DNA from: Desulfuromonadaceae bacterium
GTDB lineage: Bacteria > Desulfobacterota > Desulfuromonadia > Desulfuromonadales > JAHYIW01
NCBI GenBank assembly: GCA_019429445.1
Contig: JAHYIW010000024.1
Location: forward strand, 1-41,390
Direction of reading: 5' to 3'
DNA: 41,390 nucleotides
Made by a program: the position numbers and the translations under genes. This document shows, piece after piece, positions 15,748-24,753 of the stretch (position 1 is its first letter; every line of letters starts with the position of its first letter). The notes under the pieces were generated by a model. The model did not search any database. It was given only the letters and a program-made list of their open reading frames with translations, and was not told the DNA's origin.

Positions 15748-16540
15748 GAGCCCTCCTCTGCTGAATAGCGTCCAACCAGCGGTTGAGCGTAGCGAGATAG
15801 ACGCCATTAATTTCAGGAATTGGTGTGGTCACCTGAGAGGGAGAAGCTTCCTGCCCTGGCGCGTTATCAGGCTTTTCTGCATTTTCGGTGCCCCCCGAAA
15901 CGGTAGACTGACAGTCTTGCAAGCGGGCAACCTTGCTCCGCAGCAGCTCGTTTTCAGGTTCCTTGTGCAAGAGATCTCGATACACTTTAAGCGCGCGTTC
16001 CACCAACCCCTGCCGTTCGTAGAGTTCTGCGATAGTCAGCGTCGCAATCGGGTCAAGATGCCCCTCGGTAGCAGGTTCTGCGGGAGGGGGCGGTGCGGGA
16101 GTAGCTGACGGCGGCGGCATTGCGGCATTCCCCAACGCCGAAAGAATTTTTTTAACCGTTGAATCGTGCGGATTGATCTGTGCGGCGCGCTGAATGACCT
16201 CGCGAGCGCGAAGCGTGTTGCCTTGCATCACCAAAACACGAGCCAGGCCGGTCAGTGCGGGCATTGCAGTGCCGTCAATAGCCACCGCATTGCTAAACAC
16301 ATCGACTGCACCGGAAAGGTCGCCCTGCTGAGCAAGAACCCTCCCCAGCGAAACCAGCCCCGGCACACTTTGTGGAACAAGTGCCAGTCCCTGCCTGGCA
16401 ACACTAGCGGCATCTTCAAGCATTCCCAGCTGTCGATATGCCTCACAGAGATCAACAAAAACCGGTGACTGGCGATTTGTTGCCAGCAGTTCGGTGCATT
16501 CGGCTATTTTTTTGTAGAGAATATCGTAATCAACGGCCAT
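15740..16540 (-). CDS. TPR-repeat protein
   Basis: A 266-aa protein built of tetratricopeptide repeats: residues about 5-140 (QLGMLEDAASVARQGLALVP; QGDLSGAVDVFSNAVAID; QGNTLRAREVIQRAAQINP) and another at about 175-205 (QGLVERALKVYRDLLHKEP). A Pro/Ala-rich linker lies between them and a Ser/Thr/Pro-rich tail follows. It has no signal peptide, so it is probably a cytosolic scaffold. The start at 16540 (MAVDYDILYKKI) overlaps the aroB stop by 11 bp. Its tight coupling to the roadblock gene suggests they act together, perhaps in pilus or polarity control; this is inference. Confidence 0.8.
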   Translation of the reverse strand: MAVDYDILYKKIAECTELLATNRQSPVFVDLCEAYRQLGMLEDAASVARQGLALVPQSVPGLVSLGRVLAQQGDLSGAVDVFSNAVAIDGTAMPALTGLARVLVMQGNTLRAREVIQRAAQINPHDSTVKKILSALGNAAMPPPSATPAPPPPAEPATEGHLDPIATLTIAELYERQGLVERALKVYRDLLHKEPENELLRSKVARLQDCQSTVSGGTENAEKPDNAPGQEASPSQVTTPIPEINGVYLATLNRWLDAIQQRRAHV

Positions 16541-17642
16541 GCATTGCTCCAGAACCTGACAGTACCTGCGCGAAGATCTGTTCGGGATGTTCGATATCAA
16601 CGATTGTACAATCGCCTATCCCCTTATTAAGGGCCATACGCAACACCCCGGATTTGACCTTCTTGTCTCTCATCATTGCCGACAGATATGTCTCCAGTGG
16701 GTAGTGCGGTGGAGTAACAGGCAGTTTGAGTTTTTCAAAAAACCTCTCGATCGTTGCCACATCGGCGGCGGTACAGAACCCCATCCGCGCCGAGATTTTA
16801 GCCGCAACCAACATGCCGACAGCAACCGCTTCACCATGCAGATAATCGACGTAACCCGTGGCTGTTTCAACCGCATGACCGAACGTGTGCCCAAAGTTAA
16901 GAATCGCGCGGAGTGACGTTTCAGTCTCGTCAAGTTCTACAACATTCGCCTTTATTTGGCAAGACCTCTTAACCACCGCAACCAGAACTTCCGGCTCACG
17001 GGCAAGGAGTCGTAACGCGTCGGCATCGAGCTGCTGAAAAAAATCGTGGTCGCTGATGATCCCGTATTTTACAACCTCTGCAATCCCCGCAAGATACTCC
17101 CTTTCCGGCAAAGTAGCGAGCGTAGCAACATCGATAAATACCAGTTTTGGCTGGTAAAAGGCACCGATCAGATTTTTTCCTGAGCGGTGATTGACTGCGG
17201 TCTTGCCGCCCACCGAACTGTCGACCTGGGCTAACAAGGTCGTGGGAATCTGCGCAAACGGAATACCACGCAAAAAAGTCGCGGCAGCGAACCCGGTCAT
17301 ATCCCCCACCACGCCCCCGCCGAGTGCAACAAGTCCGCAGTTGCGATCGAAACGGGCGGCGATAAGCTGATCATAAATCGACTCAAGCGTTGCCAGCGAT
17401 TTATAGATTTCACCATCTTGAACAGTTATCGTCAGCACATCAAAACCTGCCGAACGCAAACTTTTTTCCACCCGATCCTGATAAAAGGACGCCACCGTGG
17501 GATTAGTGATCAGCGCAACCCGGGACGGGAACGACACGGACTGGAAGGTCGCTCCAACATGATCAAGGGTACCGTGGCCAATAAGGATCGGGTAGCTTCG
17601 TTCAGCAAGCCCCACAACGACTCTTTCACCCGTCAACTGCAT
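16530..17642 (-). CDS. aroB: 3-dehydroquinate synthase
   Basis: A 370-aa NAD- and metal-dependent enzyme that cyclises DAHP to 3-dehydroquinate. GGGVVGDMTGFAAATFLRG is the NAD-binding glycine loop; TTLLAQVDSSVGGKTAVNH and NFGHTFGHAVE are metal and substrate motifs. The ATG at 17642 has GAGG just upstream. A longer GTG-started frame (17675) would overlap aroC by 11 bp and add residues not usual in the family, but cannot be excluded. It lies between aroC and the TPR gene. Confidence 0.95.
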   Translation of the reverse strand: MQLTGERVVVGLAERSYPILIGHGTLDHVGATFQSVSFPSRVALITNPTVASFYQDRVEKSLRSAGFDVLTITVQDGEIYKSLATLESIYDQLIAARFDRNCGLVALGGGVVGDMTGFAAATFLRGIPFAQIPTTLLAQVDSSVGGKTAVNHRSGKNLIGAFYQPKLVFIDVATLATLPEREYLAGIAEVVKYGIISDHDFFQQLDADALRLLAREPEVLVAVVKRSCQIKANVVELDETETSLRAILNFGHTFGHAVETATGYVDYLHGEAVAVGMLVAAKISARMGFCTAADVATIERFFEKLKLPVTPPHYPLETYLSAMMRDKKVKSGVLRMALNKGIGDCTIVDIEHPEQIFAQVLSGSGAMHGR

Positions 17643-17664
17643 TTGCCTCACTTCTTTTGTATGA

Positions 17665-18822
17665 TCAGCGTTCACTGACGTACCGTTGGTAATGCTGAAA
17701 GTTTGACATCATTTCCCCGATTGAATCACCACCAAATTTTTCAAGCATGGCATTGGCGATGTCTATCGCGACAACCGCCTCGGCAACAACTGCGGCGGCG
17801 GGAACAGCACAGGCATCGGAACGCTCGACGGTTGCTTCAAATGCTTGTTTAGACTGAATGTCAACCGACTTCAACGGCTTGTACAAGGTTGGGATCGGCT
17901 TCATCGCACCGCGAATAATAATTGCCTCGCCGTTGCTCATCCCCCCTTCGATGCCACCCGCACGGTTCGTTGTGCGCGTGTAACCTTCACCATCATGGAA
18001 AATTTCATCGTGAACCTGGGAACCAGGAGTCCGCGCGGCAGCAAAACCAAGCCCGACTTCGACGCCCTTAAACGCCTGAATACTCATGATTGACATTGCC
18101 AGTTTGGCGTCCAGCTTACGATCCCACTGGACATAACTGCCCAGACCGATCGGGGCACCAAGGACGACAACCTCAACAACACCGCCAAGGGTATCCCCCT
18201 GCTCTTTGGCCTGATCAATTTCAGCAATCATCTGTTGCTCGGCAGCAAGGTCAAACGTTCGGCAGGGAGATTCAGCGCTGCGTTTGATCTTCAGATCATA
18301 ATCAATGTCACGCCCCTGGGCTGCAACCGGGCCAATTTCTGTCACATACCCGGCAACCTTGATAGCAAAAGCAGCCAACAGCTTTTGACAAACCGCGCCA
18401 ACGGCGACGCGCACCGCAGTTTCACGCGCGCTCGACCTTTCCAGAATATTGCGGATATCGTCCTGACGGTATTTGATACTGCCTGACAAGTCCGCATGAC
18501 CGGGTCGGGGACGCGTTATCTCGATACCATCAATCCGGTCACCAGCCAACGGAGACATTTTCTGATTCCAGTTCACCCAGTCACGATTGATTATTTTCAG
18601 GGTCAACGGCGAACCAAGGGTCTTGCCCCACCGCACCCCCGACGTGAACTCAACCGTATCAGACTCAATCATCATCCGTCCGCCCCGCCCATGTCCCTGT
18701 TGGCGGCGCGCCAGATGACAGTTGACGTCCTCATGACTTAGTTCGAGATGCGCCGGAATTCCTTCAACAATCGCTGTCAGCTCAGGGCCATGCGACTCTC
18801 CGGCAGTCAAATATCTGATCAT
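17665..18822 (-). CDS. aroC: Chorismate synthase
   Basis: A 385-aa FMN-dependent enzyme, the last step of the shikimate pathway (EPSP to chorismate). [21 protein letters not shown] opens the protein, with RPGHADLSG, the [15 protein letters not shown] segment and [15 protein letters not shown] following as in the family. The longer upstream frame, which runs through the terminator hairpin, is rejected. It is the first gene after the pilQ terminator. The product feeds MqnA, encoded further along the same strand. Confidence 0.97.
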   Translation of the reverse strand: MIRYLTAGESHGPELTAIVEGIPAHLELSHEDVNCHLARRQQGHGRGGRMMIESDTVEFTSGVRWGKTLGSPLTLKIINRDWVNWNQKMSPLAGDRIDGIEITRPRPGHADLSGSIKYRQDDIRNILERSSARETAVRVAVGAVCQKLLAAFAIKVAGYVTEIGPVAAQGRDIDYDLKIKRSAESPCRTFDLAAEQQMIAEIDQAKEQGDTLGGVVEVVVLGAPIGLGSYVQWDRKLDAKLAMSIMSIQAFKGVEVGLGFAAARTPGSQVHDEIFHDGEGYTRTTNRAGGIEGGMSNGEAIIIRGAMKPIPTLYKPLKSVDIQSKQAFEATVERSDACAVPAAAVVAEAVVAIDIANAMLEKFGGDSIGEMMSNFQHYQRYVSER

Positions 18823-18848
18823 TATCTGGCTCCACAAGGATGACAATA

Positions 18849-18878
18849 AAAGGGACAGACTCCACGCCTGTCCCCTTT
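18849..18878 (-). terminator. Rho-independent terminator after pilQ
   Basis: The minus strand has GGGACAG pairing with CTGTCCC around a 9-nt loop, extended by AAAG/CTTT-type pairs with one bulge, then TTTTATTG. It stands 22 bp after the pilQ stop and 27 bp before the aroC start, so it separates the pil operon from the aro-acc run. Some read-through into aroC is likely because no promoter is obvious. Confidence 0.8.
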
Positions 18879-18900
18879 GTGTCAATCACAGCTGGTTTGC

Positions 18901-21615
18901 TTAATCAATAATTCTTGGCGTGATGAAAATCAATAGTTCGGAACGTGAGTTCTGTACGCTCTTCGATTGAAACAGATGTCCAATCATCGGGATATCTTGC
19001 AGCAATGGCACTCCGGCAATCGATTCAACCTCCTGCTCGACAAAAATACCACCAATAACTGTTGTCTGTCCATCCTTCACCAGCACCGTCGTATTTGCAT
19101 CTTTGGTATCGATACTCGGTGCGGTCCCGGCCCCGGTACTCACCGTCGAGCCGATCGAACTGTTTGACGCAGCGATTGTCAGAATAACGCTGTTGTCAGG
19201 GTTAATCACCGGCGTCACATTAAGGGAAAGGTTCGCGTCGACAAACTCGGTCTTTGCACTGCCACTGTCATCGGTCGACTGATAGGGGATTTTCGTACCA
19301 GAACTGATCTTGGCAGCCAGACCGTTCAGCGTGGTAATGCGTGGTGACGAAACGACCTTCCCCCGTCCTGATGACTCAAGGGCCGAAATACGCATGTCGA
19401 GAATGGTGCTGTCAATACCAAGCTGGCCAAAGGTAATCCCCGTTGCAAAACCAGCCTGTCCAACCGATCCGGCCGTCGGCGGAGCAATCAGGAAACTCCC
19501 CCCGAGGCCGACATTAATTGCACTTGGATTATTAGAACCGGCATTCGGATTGGTTTTTGACAGCCCCCATTTCACGCCGAGGTCCCGACTGAAACTGGCG
19601 TTGGCCTCGACGATACGTGCCTCAATCAGCACCTGACGTTCCGGTGTGTCAATTTTTGAAACCAGATCACGGGCCCTCGCTACTACGCTTGGAATATCGG
19701 TAATTATAATCTGCTTGTTTCGCGAGTCTTCATCAATTTTACCGCGCCCCGGCGTCAAAATATTCTTCAGCGGACCAATAACGTTTTTCAACTCGGTGTA
19801 GTTGACCTGAATATAGTCCGTCACCAGATTTTCAATCTTTTCCTGCGTCCGCGCAGCGGTATAGGCGCTCTGCTGCATTTCGGAAATCTTTTCCTTCGGC
19901 ATGACGCGCAGGATATTCCCCTGCGGGATCATCCCCAACCCCTGAATTTCCATAATCAGATCAAGGGCCTGATCCCAGGGAACATCGATCAACCTCAGCG
20001 TGACAGAACCTTTAACGTCGTCACTGGCAATAATATTCATCTCGCTGACCTCGCCGATCAGCTGAAGTATTTTACGAATATCGGCATTATCAAAGACCAA
20101 AGAGATTTTTTGCCCGATATAACGTCCCTCTTGCATTGCTTGCGGTGAAAGATCAGCTTTTTCTGTACCAGCGACTGGCACGGCATCCCCCACAACCGAG
20201 TTTTCATCAGCACCCGTTGATGCCCCCGACGGTGCATTCTTTGGGGAGTCTTCGCTACTGGCCACGCGCGCAGCCCTGGTGACGGTGTCGCGTGAGGTCA
20301 CCACATCCAAAGTGCTCGGCTGGGCAGGAACGGTCTCTGCAAAGGGACCATCCACAACCACCATCTTCAGGGAGTTGCCGGCCGCAGAAAATGAATATTT
20401 GACCGGGCCTTTCAACTCAACAGCAAAGCGAACATTTTGTTTGTCGCCGTCGGTGACTGTATAGGGGGTGATCAAGCGCACCGCACTGGGGAATGAAGAT
20501 GTATCGATCACACGTTTAATCAACTGAGAGATCAGGGCATTTTCAATACCGAACTGAACAATATTTCCATGCTGTTCAGGTTGACTGCTTTTGAACGGGG
20601 CCGACGATCTGATCTCCAGAATTGAATGGCCGTTGTCCACTTTAAAATCAACCGCCTCGATCGTTACCGGTGTCGCGGCCAAAGGGGCTGGCATGCGAAC
20701 CGTCGTATTTCTGTTTTCGCCCCAACGGACGCTCACCGCACCGGATGCCGTCTCCACAGAACTCGGTGGCACGCGCTCCGCTGCATCAAGAACCAGGCGC
20801 AGCTTATCTTTATAGACACCAACCCGGAGTTGCTTGAATCCCGATCCGAGCGGGAATTCACGTTCCTTGAAGGTTGGAGAAACACTGAAGAGATCGACAA
20901 CAAAGCGAGGCGGAGCCCCCAGGGAGAACGATTTGACCTCACTGGCAGAACCGTCCATGTGTACCACAAGCATCTGCTCGTCAATCTCTATCTTTGTCGC
21001 TTTGGTGCCTGGCGAAGAAGGGCTGCTCTGGTTTGAATCTGATTTTTTTTGGGTGTCGGGTGCGATCGTTTCCGGCGCCGGGATTGGGGAGACGGGCACA
21101 GCCGCTGCCGTTGTTTCAACCGGAAGGCTGGCAACAGGCACTGCGGCAGCACCAGCCTCAGCAACGGCATCAAACACGATTGACAAGCCACTCGGGCCGG
21201 GTTCTACCTGATAATGCACGCTCCGGGAAAGAAGCAGTTCGATACGTCCCAGTTTCCCCGAAGTCAGATCAAATGGGGTCGTGCGGATGCTTTCGACAAT
21301 GGGGGAATTCACGGCAGCAGGTCGAACCGCGCTCACATCGGTACCCGGCAAATCAATAACCACCCGGACCGGCTGCAAAGAATCATAGACGGTATAACGA
21401 TAGCCAATCGGCATGGCAGTGACGATATCTACGGCAGTCGCGCCATCCTGCGTGCTCACCCGGATATCCTCAAGAGTGTTCGTGGTCCCGCGGTCAAGAG
21501 CATGGCCACGCTCCGCCCCCACCATCAACACAAGTACAAGCAACGGCAGAAGCGCCAACTTACAGCACGTCAACACATCCTTTATCCGCCCAGAGAACAT
21601 CCCATAAATTGACAT
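18901..21615 (-). CDS. pilQ: Type IV pilus secretin
   Basis: A 904-aa outer-membrane secretin through which the pilus passes. After a signal sequence (about 15-40) come AMIN-like regions (about 45-130 and 205-300) that bind peptidoglycan, separated by Ala/Pro/Ser-rich linkers. An STN/N0 domain starts at about 504 (ISLVFDNADIRKILQLIGEV), an N1 domain lies at about 590-655, and the secretin domain runs from about 660 to the end, closing with VPLLQDIPMIGHLFQ and LLIFITPRIID. AAGGAGA lies 6 nt before the ATG. The start shares one base with the pilP stop (TAATG). Confidence 0.95.
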   Translation of the reverse strand: MSIYGMFSGRIKDVLTCCKLALLPLLVLVLMVGAERGHALDRGTTNTLEDIRVSTQDGATAVDIVTAMPIGYRYTVYDSLQPVRVVIDLPGTDVSAVRPAAVNSPIVESIRTTPFDLTSGKLGRIELLLSRSVHYQVEPGPSGLSIVFDAVAEAGAAAVPVASLPVETTAAAVPVSPIPAPETIAPDTQKKSDSNQSSPSSPGTKATKIEIDEQMLVVHMDGSASEVKSFSLGAPPRFVVDLFSVSPTFKEREFPLGSGFKQLRVGVYKDKLRLVLDAAERVPPSSVETASGAVSVRWGENRNTTVRMPAPLAATPVTIEAVDFKVDNGHSILEIRSSAPFKSSQPEQHGNIVQFGIENALISQLIKRVIDTSSFPSAVRLITPYTVTDGDKQNVRFAVELKGPVKYSFSAAGNSLKMVVVDGPFAETVPAQPSTLDVVTSRDTVTRAARVASSEDSPKNAPSGASTGADENSVVGDAVPVAGTEKADLSPQAMQEGRYIGQKISLVFDNADIRKILQLIGEVSEMNIIASDDVKGSVTLRLIDVPWDQALDLIMEIQGLGMIPQGNILRVMPKEKISEMQQSAYTAARTQEKIENLVTDYIQVNYTELKNVIGPLKNILTPGRGKIDEDSRNKQIIITDIPSVVARARDLVSKIDTPERQVLIEARIVEANASFSRDLGVKWGLSKTNPNAGSNNPSAINVGLGGSFLIAPPTAGSVGQAGFATGITFGQLGIDSTILDMRISALESSGRGKVVSSPRITTLNGLAAKISSGTKIPYQSTDDSGSAKTEFVDANLSLNVTPVINPDNSVILTIAASNSSIGSTVSTGAGTAPSIDTKDANTTVLVKDGQTTVIGGIFVEQEVESIAGVPLLQDIPMIGHLFQSKSVQNSRSELLIFITPRIID

Positions 21616-22166
21616 TAACGATCTCCTTCCCGCGCAGGAAGTCTTATTTCAACTATATTTTCATGCATTTCGCCGGTGAAATCCTGGTATCTCTCTCGAA
21701 CCAGAACGACCTCTGCGGCAATGTCAACAACCTCGCCATTGTTTTTCCCGACCTTGGTTCCTTTTTTCAAAATATACGATTTCCCATCAGGCGCATCGAC
21801 CATCGCGCGTGGCGCGTTTTTACCTACGATAATGCCCAGCAACCGCAATCTCTCAATATCGACTTTTTGTAACGGTGTCAGCTCATCCTCCGGCACAGCT
21901 GCAGACTCGCGCACTGGCGACTTTTGAGCCTTCTTTTTGACCTCGACCAGCGGCTTGAACGGATCGCGCTTGTCAATTCGTGGATAGCGATACTTGACGA
22001 TAACCGCTTGTTCCTGCTCTTCCTTAACAACCGGTGGTTTGTTTTTATTTACCGGCACCTTGTCCCCACCATCGGCAGATGGATTCGACACCGGGGCGTC
22101 ACCACAGCCACTCAGCGCGAAACACAGATATAACAATAAAAACAGCCTGTAATGAGTAGCACACAT
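21615..22166 (-). CDS. pilP: Type IV pilus assembly lipoprotein
   Basis: A 183-aa inner-membrane lipoprotein that links PilN/PilO to the secretin. The start MCATHYRLFLLL is chosen because it gives a signal peptide ending at lipobox cysteine C21 (FALSGCGDAP); the longer frame extends into pilO. A disordered Lys/Pro/Val-rich linker (about 25-70) follows. The C-terminal domain, with LQKVDIERLRLLGIIVG and GTKVGKNNGEVVDI, matches the PilP beta fold that contacts the PilQ N0 domain. GAAGAGG precedes the start; it is 4 bp after pilO. Confidence 0.93.
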   Translation of the reverse strand: MCATHYRLFLLLYLCFALSGCGDAPVSNPSADGGDKVPVNKNKPPVVKEEQEQAVIVKYRYPRIDKRDPFKPLVEVKKKAQKSPVRESAAVPEDELTPLQKVDIERLRLLGIIVGKNAPRAMVDAPDGKSYILKKGTKVGKNNGEVVDIAAEVVLVRERYQDFTGEMHENIVEIRLPAREGDR

Positions 22167-22170
22167 CAAA

Positions 22171-22788
22171 CTAACGCCTCTTCCCGCCCTTATTCCCTGC
22201 TGCCTGGGCAGCACTGTCAACAAAACGGAACGTCGTCGCCGTACAATCAACAGCCAGAACATCTTCCCGTTCCTTCGATCGACCTTCCTTGATGCTCAGT
22301 CCGCTGATATTTACAATGCGCGAGAGATCACCGACCGCCTGAAAAAACTCAGCAACATCATGATAAGCCCCCAGCAGTTTCAACGAAACTGGAACGTCGG
22401 CGTAAAAACCTTGTGGAACTTCCTTCCCCGGTTTAAACATCAAAACTTCCAGGCGATTATCCTTGGCCAACGAGGCAATGCTGGTAAGCAGAGCAGACAA
22501 CTCCTGCTGGTTGGGAAGCTCTTTCAAGGCATCATTAAGCTGTTCCTGCATTTTTTCGTATTCAAGCTTGAATTTGGACAGATTATTGGCAATGCGGCGA
22601 TCCTTGACCAGTTGTGTCTCCAACGCCTCATTTTGTTTTTGCAGCTTGTCGCACTCTTCAATCTGCGGCAGATAAACGAAATAGACCGTGGCCGCAATAA
22701 TCGCGACGCAGATCACACCAAGGATGATCCAGCGTTGATAAAGTGGCAGCTTGAGTAATTTTTCGATACGTGGGTCCATCGTTGTCAC
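22171..22788 (-). CDS. pilO: Type IV pilus inner-membrane protein
   Basis: A 205-aa bitopic protein with one membrane helix (about 20-43), a coiled coil (about 45-90, EECDKLQKQNEALETQLVKD) and a C-terminal ferredoxin-like periplasmic domain (PQGFYADVPVSLKLLGAYHDVAEFF). It pairs with PilN and PilP in the alignment subcomplex. The first in-frame start is GTG at 22788, giving a 4-bp GTGA overlap with pilN; an ATG three codons later is also possible. Confidence 0.95.
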   Translation of the reverse strand: MTTMDPRIEKLLKLPLYQRWIILGVICVAIIAATVYFVYLPQIEECDKLQKQNEALETQLVKDRRIANNLSKFKLEYEKMQEQLNDALKELPNQQELSALLTSIASLAKDNRLEVLMFKPGKEVPQGFYADVPVSLKLLGAYHDVAEFFQAVGDLSRIVNISGLSIKEGRSKEREDVLAVDCTATTFRFVDSAAQAAGNKGGKRR

Positions 22789-23339
22789 TTTTTCTTTGGC
22801 GGCGTCTCAGCCGCACAAATAACCTTAAACTGGTGGAGCACAACGTCCCCCTGGTTTTTCTGGTTGATCACCAGCAGGGAAACGTTCTGAAAATAGGGGG
22901 ATGCCTCCAGATTGCGCAAAAACACGGCGGCAGATTCCTGCGACAAGCTGATCGCCGAGATCGCTATCGCCCCCCCCTTTTCGTCGAAAGACTCCACCCA
23001 GACACCTTCAGCAAGAGCAGCGCTCAGTTCATCCAGCAGATGCACCGGACCGGAGCGATTGTCCTTCAATTTATCAAGGACATCCAGCTTGCCGCGCAAC
23101 TCTTTTTGCTTTTTCTCGAACTCCCGAACCTCGCCCAGAACTTTCTTGAGCTGGTTAATTTCTGCCTGTTTTTCATCGACCTGCCGTTGTTGTTCGTTAA
23201 CCTGCCCCTGTAACCACAGGTAACCGCCCAAACAGCCAAGGACAACGATACTCACCGCCAGGGCCAGGATCACCAGCTGACCAATCAGCATCTCTTTTTT
23301 TTGTGCTTCCTTAACCGGAAGAAGATTTATTCTGATCAT
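22785..23339 (-). CDS. pilN: Type IV pilus inner-membrane protein
   Basis: A 184-aa protein that starts MIRINLLPVKE; the short INLLP motif is the cytoplasmic segment that docks into PilM. A membrane helix (about 22-45) is followed by a long coiled coil (about 50-95, NEQQRQVDEKQAEINQLKK) and a periplasmic domain. It dimerises with PilO. It overlaps pilM by 4 bp (ATGA). An 8-nt C run (G on the coding strand) lies in its coding sequence at 22970-22977. Confidence 0.95.
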   Translation of the reverse strand: MIRINLLPVKEAQKKEMLIGQLVILALAVSIVVLGCLGGYLWLQGQVNEQQRQVDEKQAEINQLKKVLGEVREFEKKQKELRGKLDVLDKLKDNRSGPVHLLDELSAALAEGVWVESFDEKGGAIAISAISLSQESAAVFLRNLEASPYFQNVSLLVINQKNQGDVVLHQFKVICAAETPPKKK

Positions 23340-24394
23340 TTGTCCCCCAACCGCCGCATCGCCAAACCGACCGCGACCACGTACATCGGGGCAACATCTG
23401 CCACATAATCCAGATCAAAAGAACTCTCATCCACCGCAATCTGTTTGAATGGATCAATAACTTCAACGGGAACACCAAGCTTTTCAGCAAGCATCTCCAC
23501 AACATTTGGAACCTTGGCAACGCCGCCCGCGATATAAACCTTCTGCACCTTTTCATCGGCTGAAGTCGCTGAGAAAAAATCGATTGAGCGCTGGGCTTCC
23601 TGGGTCAGATTTTCTGTTGTCTCATCAATCACCTGTCTGACCTCGGCGGGATCAGCACCCCCAACTTCCTCCCCCAGTTTTGCCCGCTCTGCATCTTCGG
23701 CACTCAGTCCAAAGCGTTTCTGGATCTCTTCATCATATAACTTGCCGCCGGATTGAATATCACGCGTAAAGACCGAGGCTCCGCCCTTGAGGACATTGAC
23801 GTTCATCGCTTCACTGCCCATATTGATCAGGGCAACAATTTCATCTTCAGCAACCGAATAATTTGCTTCAAAAGCGTTTTCCAGTGCGAAACAATCAATA
23901 TCGAGAACCAGCGGCGTCAACCCGCACTCCTTGAAAACGGCCAGATAGTCACCGACAAAGTCTTTCTTTGCCGCCACCAGAATAACATTGATTTGTGAGG
24001 CATCATTCTCATCGGGACCGAGAACCTGATAATCGATATTGACTTCCGAGATTTCAAAAGGAATATACTGCTCGGCTTCCCACTGAATGGAAGACTCCAT
24101 CTCCTCCTCAGTGCGAATCGACATCTGAATTTTTCTAATGATAACCGAATGGCCAGAAACTGATGTTGCGATATTCTTGACCTTGATTGAATGGGTCGCG
24201 ATCAGCTCCTGCACGGCATCAACAACAGCACTCGAATCCATAATGGCGTTGTCGACAATTGCTTCGTCAGACAATTTTGCCATACCGAAATCAACCAGTT
24301 GATACGACCCTTTAGCCTCGCGTAAATAGACGAACTTAACGGAGCTTGAGCCGATATCAAAACCAACGATGTCTTTCTTCTTCTTAAAAAACAT
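23336..24394 (-). CDS. pilM: Type IV pilus assembly actin-like ATPase
   Basis: A 352-aa cytosolic protein of the FtsA/actin fold. DIVGFDIGSSSVKFVYL (about 8-24) is the phosphate-1 loop, and VYIAGGVAKVPNVVEMLAEKLG (about 290-312) is the adenosine motif. It binds the PilN N-terminus and ATP to organise the pilus base. The length is normal for PilM. The ATG is preceded by an A/T-rich stretch with no strong ribosome binding site, and the gene lies 43 bp after the small regulator gene. Confidence 0.96.
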   Translation of the reverse strand: MFFKKKKDIVGFDIGSSSVKFVYLREAKGSYQLVDFGMAKLSDEAIVDNAIMDSSAVVDAVQELIATHSIKVKNIATSVSGHSVIIRKIQMSIRTEEEMESSIQWEAEQYIPFEISEVNIDYQVLGPDENDASQINVILVAAKKDFVGDYLAVFKECGLTPLVLDIDCFALENAFEANYSVAEDEIVALINMGSEAMNVNVLKGGASVFTRDIQSGGKLYDEEIQKRFGLSAEDAERAKLGEEVGGADPAEVRQVIDETTENLTQEAQRSIDFFSATSADEKVQKVYIAGGVAKVPNVVEMLAEKLGVPVEVIDPFKQIAVDESSFDLDYVADVAPMYVVAVGLAMRRLGDK

Positions 24395-24437
24395 AACTTT
24401 TTAAAAAACCACCATAGTTATTCAAACAAAGGCCCCA

Positions 24438-24641
24438 TCAGCCGTCGGCAGGGAAAACCTGTTCCCGGTCTTCCAGTTTCAAACCAAACGCCAGAATCAG
24501 CTTGCGCATCGTCGCCATACGACATGGTGCCCCCTTCTCGATTCGATCAATCGTCAAGGGGGAAACACCTGCCTTACGCGCCAGTTCAGCCTTACTCATC
24601 AGCAGGGATTCTCTGATCTCTTTCACTTTGTTTGTCGTCAT
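24438..24641 (-). CDS. Small XRE-type helix-turn-helix regulator
   Basis: A 67-aa protein that is essentially one Cro/C1-type helix-turn-helix (KEIRESLLMSKAELARKAGV, then SPLTIDRIEKG) with a short C-terminal tail. It is the first gene of the pilMNOPQ transcript, so it probably regulates that operon or itself. The ATG at 24641 has ACAGG just upstream; a TTG four codons earlier is less likely. The promoter and a 15-bp inverted repeat stand directly in front. Confidence 0.85.
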   Translation of the reverse strand: MTTNKVKEIRESLLMSKAELARKAGVSPLTIDRIEKGAPCRMATMRKLILAFGLKLEDREQVFPADG

Positions 24642-24660
24642 TAGCCTGTCCAATTACACC

Positions 24661-24675
24661 AATTTAGGGTAAATT
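24661..24675. promoter_or_regulatory. Candidate operator (inverted repeat) of the pil operon regulator
   Basis: AATTTA-GGG-TAAATT is a perfect inverted repeat with 6-bp arms. It lies between the -10 box and the regulator start, around the expected transcription start, a natural place for autorepression by the XRE protein. Confidence 0.5.
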
Positions 24676-24682
24676 TTGGCTA

Positions 24683-24710
24683 ATTATAAGATAATTATAG
24701 GAAGTGTCAA
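24683..24710 (-). promoter_or_regulatory. Sigma-70 promoter of the XRE-pilMNOPQ operon
   Basis: Reading leftward: a perfect TTGACA (24710-24705), a 16-bp spacer and a perfect TATAAT (24688-24683). The region is AT-rich. It is the strongest promoter I see in the window and lies about 40 bp before the regulator gene. Confidence 0.8.
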
Positions 24711-24753
24711 GCAATTAATATTAAGTTATACGGCAAGAGATGCACAGGGATCG

